6,909 nucleotides of DNA, from NCBI GenBank assembly GCA_001464255.1, contig LNFD01000338.1:1-6909 (forward strand), in the 5' to 3' direction. Position numbers and translations under genes: made by a program. Within the stretch, counting starts at the first letter, position 1. The number at the start of each line of letters is the position of its first letter. Of the stretch, positions 1 through 4,992 are shown piece by piece. The stretch comes from Actinomycetales bacterium Ga0077552 (GTDB lineage Bacteria; Actinomycetota; Actinomycetes; Actinomycetales; Microbacteriaceae). The notes under the pieces are model-generated. The model made no database searches. It saw only the letters and a program-made list of their open reading frames with translations, and was not told the origin of the DNA.

Positions 1-955
1 TCGGCAGTTCGGCACCGGCAACGAGCGTGCGGGTCATGAGGTCGGCGACGACAAGCAGCGCGCCACCGCCGACAGCGCTCGCGAGAATGAGCCCGCGGTG
101 CGCGGGCCCGATGATCATGCGGATGAGGTGGGGCACGACGAGGCCGACGAAGGCGATGATGCCCGTGAAGGCCACCGCGGCGCCCGTCAGCAGCGCCACG
201 ATCACGATCGAGACGATGCGCAGGCGCTCGACATCGACGCCGAGGTGGCGCGCGTTGCGCTCGCCGAGAGCGAGCAGGTCGTAGCTCCGGGCGAGCACCA
301 GCGCGAGGGCGATGCCGACCGCGGCGACGACGGCGACGAGGGCCACCTGGTCCCACCGCGAGCCACCGAGCGAGCCGAGCTGCCAGAACACGATCTGCTC
401 GCGACTCGCCGTGTCGGCGATGAAGAGCACGAAGGCGATGCCCGCCTGGGCGATCGCGTTGACGGCGATGCCGGTCAGCAGCAGGGTGACGACCTCGGTG
501 CGACCGCCCGCGCGGGCGACGGCGTAGACGAGCAGGGTCGCGAGCAGGCCGCCGAGGAAGGCGAAGAGCGCCACCCCCGGCCCGCCCAGAACGGATGCGC
601 CGAGTGCGATCGCGGCCGAGGCCCCGAGCGCGGCTCCCGACGACACCCCCACCACGCCGGGCTCGGCGAGCGGATTGCCGAACACCGCCTGCATGACGGC
701 GCCGGCCACGGCGAGCGCCGCCCCGACCGCGAGGCCCATGACGATGCGCGGGAACCGCACGACCCACAGCGTCGACTCGACGATCGGGTCGGTCGGCGCC
801 CACACGGTGTCGATGCCGATGGCCCGCAGCAGCGAGCCCGCCACCTCGGTGGGCGTGATCGGCAGCTGGCCCGTGACGGCGGAGAGCACGACCCCGCCGA
901 CGAGGATGCCGGCGAGCAGCAGGACGAGGGCGAGGGCCCGGATGCGCGGGCTCAC
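1..955 (-). CDS. FecCD-family ABC transporter permease (iron-siderophore/heme/cobalamin type), 3' end cut by window
   Basis: This is the membrane permease of a type II ABC importer (BtuC/FecCD family), which as a dimer with an ATPase and a binding protein brings iron-siderophore, heme or cobalamin into the cell. Translation of the minus strand from the GTG at 955 stays open for 318 codons to the edge. It shows a first membrane helix (about residues 7-27), the family signature R67-F-P-R70, GAVMQ (85-89), NPLAEPG (94-100) followed by GVSSGAALGA, then GERNARHLGV in the cytoplasmic loop that meets the ATPase, and later FTGIIAFVGLVVPHLIR. The last readable residues, GAELP, are where family members continue with PVG; I estimate about 30 residues are missing. 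The start overlaps the lplA stop as GTGA, which suggests translational coupling. No clear Shine-Dalgarno is visible. The substrate cannot be read from the permease; iron chelate is the commonest case. Confidence 0.93.
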   Translation of the reverse strand, partial: MSPRIRALALVLLLAGILVGGVVLSAVTGQLPITPTEVAGSLLRAIGIDTVWAPTDPIVESTLWVVRFPRIVMGLAVGAALAVAGAVMQAVFGNPLAEPGVVGVSSGAALGASAAIALGASVLGGPGVALFAFLGGLLATLLVYAVARAGGRTEVVTLLLTGIAVNAIAQAGIAFVLFIADTASREQIVFWQLGSLGGSRWDQVALVAVVAAVGIALALVLARSYDLLALGERNARHLGVDVERLRIVSIVIVALLTGAAVAFTGIIAFVGLVVPHLIRMIIGPAHRGLILASAVGGGALLVVADLMTRTLVAGAELP

Positions 956-2016
956 GGAACGCGGTGCAGCCAGTCGTGCGTCGAGAACTTCTCGGCCACG
1001 AGCGTGTTCGCGCGGTCGAGCTCGGCCGGGGTGATGGCACCCTCGGTGAGGCCGTACTGCCCGCGGAAGGTGGCGACGAGTCGATCGATGATCTCGTCGC
1101 GCGTCAGCCCGGTCTGCGACTTGAGCGGGTCGACGCGCTTGTTGGCGCTCTTGATGCCCTTGTCGCTGAGCTTCTCGCGCCCGATGCGCAGCACCTCGAC
1201 CATGCGATCGCCGTCCATGTCGTAGGCCATCGTGACGTGGTGCAGCACGGCGCCGGTGCCGAGCCGCTTCTGCGCGGCGCCGCCGATCTTGCCGCTCGGG
1301 CTCGCGATGTCGTTGAGGGGCTGGTACCTGGCCTCGATCCCGAGGCCGCGCAGCGCCGTGATGACCCACTCGTCGAGGAAGGCGTACGACTCGGCGAAGC
1401 TCATGCCCTGCACGAGCGCCGCCGGGGCGTAGAGCGAGTAGGTGATGGCCGAGGCGGGCTCGATGAACATCGCGCCGCCGCCCGAGATGCGGCGCACGAT
1501 CTCGAAGCCGTAGCGTTCGGCGTTCTCGAGGTCGACCTCGTTGCGCACGCTCTGGAACGAGCCGATCACGACAGCGGGGCTCGTCCACTCCCAGATGCGC
1601 AGGGTGGGGCCGCGGCGGCCGTCGCCGACCTCCTCCGCGAGCACCTGGTCCATGGCCATCTGCTGCAGGGGGGCCAGCGCGGGGCCGCGCAGCAGCTGCC
1701 AGTCGTAGTCGGCGAAGGCCGTGGCGCTCGCGAGCGCCCGGCGCACGGTCGTCGCGACGGCCTCGGGGCTGAAGCCCAGCAGCACGGCACCGTCGGGCAG
1801 GGCATCCCGCACGCGTTCGGTGAGGGTCGCGGCATCGGTGTCGGCGGGCAGGCCGAGCACGGCGGCCTCGATCGCGGGCACGACCTCGTCGGGTTCGACG
1901 AAGAAGTCGCCCGCGAGCCGGAACGCGCTGATGCGCCCCTCGGCCACCTCCAGGTCGACCACGACGAGCTTGCCGCCGGGAACCTTGTACTCTCCGTGCC
2001 GCGCTTCGCCGTGCAT
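952..2016 (-). CDS. lplA: Lipoate-protein ligase A family protein with N-terminal accessory domain
   Basis: Likely activates lipoate (or octanoate) with ATP and transfers it to a lysine of 2-oxoacid dehydrogenase E2 or GcvH proteins in the cytoplasm. The 354-residue protein has two parts. Residues about 9-75 resemble the LplA/LplB accessory domain: KVPGGKLV (11-18), a strand-turn-strand, and the GDFF motif (36-39). Residues about 105-354 form the BPL_LplA_LipB catalytic domain: RRISGGGAMF (175-184), the GKIGGAAQKR loop with probable catalytic Lys243, and LHHVTMAYDMD (258-268). No cysteine occurs anywhere, which argues against the cysteine-dependent octanoyltransferases LipB, LipM and LipL. 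The protein ends with AEKFSTHDWLHRVP, resembling the linker that in E. coli-type LplA leads into a C-terminal accessory domain, so the domain order is reversed here. The ATG at 2016 lies 4 bases after the sulfurtransferase stop, and the accessory domain begins just after it, supporting this start. Confidence 0.9.
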   Translation of the reverse strand: MHGEARHGEYKVPGGKLVVVDLEVAEGRISAFRLAGDFFVEPDEVVPAIEAAVLGLPADTDAATLTERVRDALPDGAVLLGFSPEAVATTVRRALASATAFADYDWQLLRGPALAPLQQMAMDQVLAEEVGDGRRGPTLRIWEWTSPAVVIGSFQSVRNEVDLENAERYGFEIVRRISGGGAMFIEPASAITYSLYAPAALVQGMSFAESYAFLDEWVITALRGLGIEARYQPLNDIASPSGKIGGAAQKRLGTGAVLHHVTMAYDMDGDRMVEVLRIGREKLSDKGIKSANKRVDPLKSQTGLTRDEIIDRLVATFRGQYGLTEGAITPAELDRANTLVAEKFSTHDWLHRVP

Positions 2017-2020
2017 GCGC

Positions 2021-2887
2021 TCAGCCTATTGCGGCGGGTCGGCGCGCATCGGCCGCGTACTGCGACCACGAGCCGGGGTAGAGCCGGCCGGTCGCGAACC
2101 CCAGGTGCTCGAGCACGAGGAGGGTGTGGCACGCCGTGACGCCCGAACCGCAGTAGCTGATGACGGGGCGCTCGCCCGCGCCCAGCGACGTCAGGCGGTC
2201 GCGCAGGGTCGCGGCGTCGAGCAGGGTGCCGTCGGCGGCCACGCTGTCGCGGCACGAGAGGCTCTCGGCGCCGGGGATGTGACCCGCGCGCGCATCGACC
2301 GGCTCGCTCTCGCCGCGGTACCGGTCGATCGTGCGGGCGTCGAGAACGAGCGCGCTGCCGTCGGCGGCGGCCTGCTGGGTCTCGTCGATCGATGCGAGCG
2401 CGGCATCCGGCCACGGGCGCTCGGTGAAGGATGCAGTGCCCGCGTCGACGGGGGCCGTCTCTAGCGCGCTCCCCGGGTGGGCGCGCCGCCACGCGTCGAG
2501 CCCGCCGTCGAGTACGGCGGCCTCGTGCCCGAGGGTGCGGAGCATCCAGACCAGGCGCGCGGCGATCACTCCCCCGGCGTCGTCGTAGACGATGACGGTC
2601 GAGCCGTCGCCGATGCCCGACTCGGCCATGCCGCGGGCGAACACGGGCGGTTCGGGGAGGGGGTGGCGGCCCGCGGCGGGCGACGGCGGACCGGCGAGCC
2701 AGAGGTCGAGGTCGACGAACACGGCACCCGGCACGTGCCCGTGCTCGTGCGCCTCGGCGCCCGAGCGGCCGTCGAGGTACCAGCGGCTGTCGACGACGAC
2801 GACATCGCCGTCGCCGTGAGCGTCGGCGGCGAGGAGCCGGTCGAGCTCGAGGGTGTCGATGAACGGCGCGATGACGGGCGGGGTCAT
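2021..2887 (-). CDS. sseA: 3-mercaptopyruvate/thiosulfate sulfurtransferase (two rhodanese domains)
   Basis: Transfers sulfane sulfur from 3-mercaptopyruvate or thiosulfate to a thiol or cyanide acceptor through a cysteine persulfide. The 288-residue length is usual for tandem-rhodanese proteins. The N-terminal, non-catalytic domain shows VVVVDSRWYL (29-38) and GHVPGAVFVDLD (50-61); the place of its catalytic cysteine is taken by acidic residues (YDDAGG, 101-106). The C-terminal domain shows LVLDAR, GHIPGAESL and the active loop CGSGVTA with catalytic Cys246. CGSGVT is typical of mercaptopyruvate sulfurtransferases, whereas thiosulfate sulfurtransferases more often have charged residues in this loop, so SseA-type is the better guess. 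The closing YPGSWSQY matches the family C-terminus, so the gene is intact. It is the first gene of the operon with lplA and the FecCD permease. A TACGCT box 7 bases before the ATG suggests a leaderless transcript. Confidence 0.92.
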   Translation of the reverse strand: MTPPVIAPFIDTLELDRLLAADAHGDGDVVVVDSRWYLDGRSGAEAHEHGHVPGAVFVDLDLWLAGPPSPAAGRHPLPEPPVFARGMAESGIGDGSTVIVYDDAGGVIAARLVWMLRTLGHEAAVLDGGLDAWRRAHPGSALETAPVDAGTASFTERPWPDAALASIDETQQAAADGSALVLDARTIDRYRGESEPVDARAGHIPGAESLSCRDSVAADGTLLDAATLRDRLTSLGAGERPVISYCGSGVTACHTLLVLEHLGFATGRLYPGSWSQYAADARRPAAIG

Positions 2888-2894
2888 GGCGACC

Positions 2895-2904
2895 AGCGTA
2901 GGGT
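2895..2904. promoter_or_regulatory. Putative overlapping divergent -10 boxes for the sulfurtransferase and cupin genes
   Basis: The divergent start codons are separated by only 23 bases (2888-2910). On the plus strand TAGGGT (2899-2904) is followed by 6 bases and then the cupin ATG. On the minus strand TACGCT (2900 down to 2895) is followed by 7 bases and then the sulfurtransferase ATG. Both fit the TANNNT actinobacterial -10 placed for leaderless transcription from the A of the ATG. The two boxes share the TA at 2899-2900. No convincing -35 box is seen on either side. GTAGGG could alternatively act as a weak ribosome site for the cupin gene. Confidence 0.5.
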
Positions 2905-2910
2905 GCGGGC

Positions 2911-3279
2911 ATGGATCCGATCGCGCTCGACCTCGATGTCATGGCCACCTACCTGCTGGGGCAGGCCGCCGAGAATCCGCAGCGGCGCGCCTCGCAGCGC
3001 ATCGACCTCGGCCATCAGCAGCTGCGCATGACGGCGATCGGCTTCGACACCGGGGGCGAGCTGCCCGAGCACCGCAACCCGGGAGAGGCAGTGCTGCAGG
3101 TGGTGCGCGGGCTCATCCGCCTGAGCGAGGCCGGCCGGACGATCGAGGTCGCCGCGGGCACGGTCGCGCGCATCCCCGACGGCGTGCACCGCGTCGAGGC
3201 GCTCGAGCCCAGCGTGATCCTGCTCACGGCGCTTCCGCTGCCCGGTCGCCACGAGCATGGCCCGCAGGGCGGGCACTAG
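2911..3279 (+). CDS. Small single-domain cupin protein
   Basis: A 122-residue cytoplasmic protein made of one cupin beta-barrel; its function is unknown. Cupin motif 1 is seen at about residues 48-67, from GGELPEH to VVRG, with His54 and Glu59. Motif 2 is at about 83-93 (GTVARIPDGVH), with Pro89, Gly91 and His93. The usual second histidine of motif 1 (HxH) is Asn56, so a bound metal would be held by His54, Glu59 and His93 at most; such small cupins may also bind ligands without metal. The start is fixed by the ATG at 2911, six bases after a TAGGGT box. It is divergent from the sulfurtransferase operon and converges with the hydrolase gene across a repeat-rich gap. A 6-bp GC hairpin with a 3-base loop (3260-3274) lies at the very end of the gene. 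The Gly/His-rich tail (112-122) is short and possibly disordered. Confidence 0.85.
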   Translation: MDPIALDLDVMATYLLGQAAENPQRRASQRIDLGHQQLRMTAIGFDTGGELPEHRNPGEAVLQVVRGLIRLSEAGRTIEVAAGTVARIPDGVHRVEALEPSVILLTALPLPGRHEHGPQGGH

Positions 3280-3291
3280 ACCCCGAGCCCC

Positions 3292-3345
3292 GCGGCCTGC
3301 CCGGCTTGCGCGGCCTGCACGGCATGCGCGGCTTGCACGGCCTGC
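3292..3345. repeat. 9-bp tandem repeat, six copies (NCGGCNTGC)
   Basis: Six contiguous 9-base units, starting at 3292, 3301, 3310, 3319, 3328 and 3337, all fit NCGGCNTGC. They vary only at unit position 1 (G, C, G, A, G, A) and position 6 (C, T, C, A, T, C). The next bases, ACCGCCC, begin like a degraded unit. The array starts 12 bases after the cupin stop codon. It is direct sequence evidence; the mechanism (slippage, or a protein-binding array) is not known. Confidence 0.9.
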
Positions 3346-3417
3346 ACCGCCCTTCTCGCTCGCCGACGACCGCGGCGCACACGCGTGCCGCGGCGGCACC
3401 GTACGTATCTCTCGCTC

Positions 3418-3474
3418 CTTCCAGAAATGCGGAACTCCGTGAACGAGGCTCGCCTCGTTCCGCATTTCTGGAAG
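3418..3474. repeat. Perfect 18-bp inverted repeat with nested 9-bp hairpin; possible mobile palindrome or bidirectional terminator
   Basis: The left arm CTTCCAGAAATGCGGAAC (3418-3435) is exactly complementary to the right arm at 3457-3474, with 21 bases between them. Inside, GAACGAGGC (3441-3449) and GCCTCGTTC (3452-3460) form a second perfect hairpin with a 2-base loop that competes for the GTTC of the right arm. The arms are less GC-rich than their surroundings (AGAAAT/ATTTCT). Position between convergent genes fits a bidirectional terminator, though no T-tract follows. The size and perfect symmetry also fit a REP-like or miniature inverted-repeat element. Copy number in the genome cannot be seen from this window. 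Confidence 0.85.
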
Positions 3475-3516
3475 CTCCTGCGGGGCAACACCGATCCGAG
3501 GGCGGTCGGCGTCGAG

Positions 3517-3607
3517 CGGGCACCCGGCGCGCGGCAGCTGGCACCCGGTACACGGCACGCGGCAGCTGGCACCCGGTACACGGCACGCGGCACGCGGCAC
3601 CCGGCAC
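3517..3607. repeat. 7-bp tandem repeat, about 13 copies (NCGGCAC), with 28-bp higher-order duplication
   Basis: Read in sevens from 3517, the sequence gives thirteen units close to NCGGCAC (GTGCCGN on the other strand); the first two and a few inner ones carry one or two changes. A block of four units (3531-3558: GCGGCAG, CTGGCAC, CCGGTAC, ACGGCAC) is repeated exactly at 3559-3586, so a four-unit duplication lies on top of the heptamer repeat. The last copies (3587-3607) are nearly pure NCGGCAC. The array ends 12 bases before the end of the hydrolase gene. Since 7 is not a multiple of 3, it is unlikely to be coding. Confidence 0.9.
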
Positions 3608-3619
3608 CCGGGCCGAGGG

Positions 3620-4486
3620 TCAGCCGAACAAGCGGTCGTCGATCCAGGCGATGAGGTCGGCGCGCACCTCGGCCTGATTGGTCTCGTTGAAGACCTCGTG
3701 GCGGGCGCCCGGGTAGACGACGAGCTCGACGTCGGTGAGCCCCCCGCCGCGCAGGTAGGCGTCGGCAAGCTTCTTCGCGCTCTTCTCCCCGCCGAGCGGA
3801 TCATCGTCGCCCACCATGATGAGCAGCGGCACAGCCGGTTGCACGCGCTTCGGACGGCCGAAGAGGCGCAGGCCGTCGGCGAGGCCGAAGAGCTTGAGAA
3901 TCTTGGCGTCGGTGGTGAGCGGGTCGTCGACGAAAGCGCGCGCGACGGCCGGGTCGCGGCTCAGCCACTCGGCACCGGTGTCGCCCAGGTGCCTGTGGCG
4001 AGCATTGAGGTCGCCGCCGTTCATGTCGGTCGGCGTGCGCAGGGCCGTGCCGGTCAGCACGACTGCGCTCCACGGGTGATCTCCCTGATTGAGCAGGTTC
4101 TGCACCATGAGCGAGCCCCACGAGTGGCCGAGCATGACGAAGGGCAGGTCAGGATGCTCGGCTTTCGCCAGCACCGTCAGGTCGAGCAGGTTCTGCTGGG
4201 TGGCGCGCAGGCCGCCCACTCCCAGCTTTCCGATCTGCGTGAGGTCGCCCTTCCAGTACTCGACTCCCGTCTGGCCGTGGCCGCGGTGGTCGTCGGCGTA
4301 GACGGCGTAGCCGGCCTCGACGAGCGCCTGCGCGAGCAGCTCGTAGCGCAGGGCGTGCTCGCCGACGCCGTGCGCGATCTGCACGACGCCCTTCGGCTTG
4401 CCCGGTGCCCACACGTAGTAGTGCACGACGACGCCGTGGCTGTCGGTGAACGTGCGATGCTGGCGCTCGACGGTGAACTTCGGCAT
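3620..4486 (-). CDS. Alpha/beta hydrolase, monoacylglycerol lipase / lysophospholipase-like (Hydrolase_4)
   Basis: A 288-residue serine hydrolase that probably cleaves ester bonds of monoacylglycerols, lysophospholipids or similar lipids. The oxyanion region HGVGEHALRYE (39-49) and YADDHRGHGQTG (63-74) are the hallmarks of the monoacylglycerol-lipase group. The nucleophile elbow is GHSWG with Ser122; the likely acid is Asp229 in GDDDP (226-230), and the likely base His263 in PGARHEVFNE. No signal peptide or membrane helix is seen, so it should be cytoplasmic or loosely membrane-associated. The ATG at 4486 is preceded by a strong Shine-Dalgarno, GGGAGGG (4498 down to 4492), 5 bases away, which is unlike the other genes here. 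It is divergent from marR across 70 bases and could share that control region. The natural substrate cannot be told from sequence. Confidence 0.9.
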   Translation of the reverse strand: MPKFTVERQHRTFTDSHGVVVHYYVWAPGKPKGVVQIAHGVGEHALRYELLAQALVEAGYAVYADDHRGHGQTGVEYWKGDLTQIGKLGVGGLRATQQNLLDLTVLAKAEHPDLPFVMLGHSWGSLMVQNLLNQGDHPWSAVVLTGTALRTPTDMNGGDLNARHRHLGDTGAEWLSRDPAVARAFVDDPLTTDAKILKLFGLADGLRLFGRPKRVQPAVPLLIMVGDDDPLGGEKSAKKLADAYLRGGGLTDVELVVYPGARHEVFNETNQAEVRADLIAWIDDRLFG

Positions 4487-4505
4487 GGATGCCCTCCCGA
4501 GGTCG

Positions 4506-4511
4506 ATCCTA
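4506..4511 (-). promoter_or_regulatory. Candidate -10 box (TAGGAT) for the hydrolase gene
   Basis: TAGGAT on the minus strand (4511 down to 4506) fits TANNNT and would start a short leader of about 12-14 bases that just includes the GGGAGGG ribosome site. No good -35 box is seen. The alternative is the TAGCCT box inside the palindrome at 4543-4553, which would give a leader of about 50 bases. Confidence 0.3.
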
Positions 4512-4524
4512 GGTGCGCGAATAT

Positions 4525-4556
4525 CGTTAGCGCGGGTAATGAGTTAGGCTAACGGA
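4525..4556. promoter_or_regulatory. Putative operator-promoter of the marR-MFS operon (GTTAG/CTAAC palindrome over a -10 box)
   Basis: An 11-bp palindrome, GTTAG-G-CTAAC, lies at 4543-4553. A further half-site upstream gives a 7-bp outer inverted repeat, CGTTAGC (4525-4531) with GCTAACG (4548-4554). The palindrome contains TAGGCT (4545-4550), which is followed by 6 bases and then the marR GTG: a good leaderless -10. By symmetry it also contains TAGCCT on the minus strand (4551 down to 4546), pointing at the hydrolase. A protein bound here would cover the start site, as expected for MarR autorepression. The core also equals the centre of the DtxR/IdeR box, but the outer flanks do not match. 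Confidence 0.6.
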
Positions 4557-4982
4557 GTGACGCACCACGAGACCGATCCTGAAGAAGAGCTGCGGGTGCT
4601 CATCCAGAAGGTCGCCCGTCGCATCCGCGCCGAGCGCGCAGGCGAGGGCATCAGCGACACCCAGCTCGGCGTGCTGTGGCAGCTCGCGAGCGAGGGTCGC
4701 TCGACCCCCGGAGGTCTCGCCGCCTCCGAGAAGGTCAGCGCCCCCTCGATGAACCGCACGCTCAACGCCCTCGAGGCGAGCGGGCTCGTGCGGCGGGCTC
4801 CGAGCGACGACGACGCCCGCAGCGTGTGGGTGACCATCACCCCCGCGGGCGAGCAAGTCATCGCCGAAACCCGTCGGCTGCGCCAGCAGTGGTTCCACGC
4901 CCAGCTCGAGGCCCTCACCGCCGCCGAACGCAGCGCCCTCGAGGAGGTGCGGCCGATCCTGCGACGGCTGGCCGAGGCGTGA
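4557..4982 (+). CDS. MarR-family transcriptional regulator
   Basis: A 141-residue winged-helix repressor, presumably a dimer that releases DNA when a small ligand or oxidant is sensed. The order is MarR-like: N-terminal dimer helix (about 8-25), then ISDTQLGVLWQLASEG, the helix-turn-helix GGLAASEKVSAPSMNRTLNAL with EASGLVRRAPS, the wing DDDARSVWVTITPAG, and C-terminal dimer helices (about 102-141). It has no cysteine, so cysteine-based redox sensing is excluded. The GTG at 4557 is the first possible start, since an in-frame TAG lies at 4545-4547; a -10-like TAGGCT six bases before it and the lack of a Shine-Dalgarno suggest a leaderless message. Its stop codon is part of the ribosome site of the MFS gene, so the two genes are co-translated, and the exporter is the likely regulated target. 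Confidence 0.93.
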   Translation: MTHHETDPEEELRVLIQKVARRIRAERAGEGISDTQLGVLWQLASEGRSTPGGLAASEKVSAPSMNRTLNALEASGLVRRAPSDDDARSVWVTITPAGEQVIAETRRLRQQWFHAQLEALTAAERSALEEVRPILRRLAEA

Positions 4983-4986
4983 GGTG
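4981..4986 (+). promoter_or_regulatory. Ribosome binding site that decides the MFS start
   Basis: GAGGTG at 4981-4986 overlaps the marR stop codon (TGA, 4980-4982) and sits 6 bases before the ATG at 4993. It uses up the in-frame GTG at 4984 as part of the ribosome site, so the ATG at 4993 is the better start. Confidence 0.7.
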
Positions 4987-4992
4987 CCCATC

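Larger units (their letters stand above)
3280..3619. other. Gene-free stretch between convergent genes, rich in repeats
   Basis: These 340 bases separate the cupin and hydrolase 3' ends. I see no credible protein here: several frames are open on both strands, but their residues only mirror the repeats. The stretch holds a 9-bp tandem array, a 7-bp-stem GC inverted repeat (CCGCGGC at 3370-3376, GCCGCGG at 3387-3393, 10-base loop), a long perfect dyad with a nested hairpin, and a 7-bp tandem array. These are listed separately. Being between convergent genes, it should contain transcription stops for both, but no hairpin is followed by a T-run. Confidence 0.8.

Noticed and set aside
98..1225. 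Long plus-strand open frame rich in Arg, Asp, Glu and Gly
   Set aside because: It lies opposite the clear FecCD permease and ligase genes; low-complexity charged translation is the usual shadow in GC-rich DNA.
3370..3393. GC hairpin (7-bp stem, 10-base loop) as terminator of the cupin gene
   Set aside because: No T-run follows, and short GC inverted repeats are expected by chance in such DNA; mentioned only as part of the gene-free stretch.
3292..3607. CRISPR array
   Set aside because: Units are contiguous 7- or 9-base repeats without spacers, and the only 28-bp repeat is a direct duplication with no spacer; no cas gene is present.
2884..3804. Minus-strand open frame through the repeat region
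   Set aside because: The residues merely translate the 7-bp and 9-bp repeats and the antisense of the cupin gene.
4984..4986. GTG as start of the MFS gene
   Set aside because: It is part of the GAGGTG ribosome site that is ideally spaced for the ATG at 4993.
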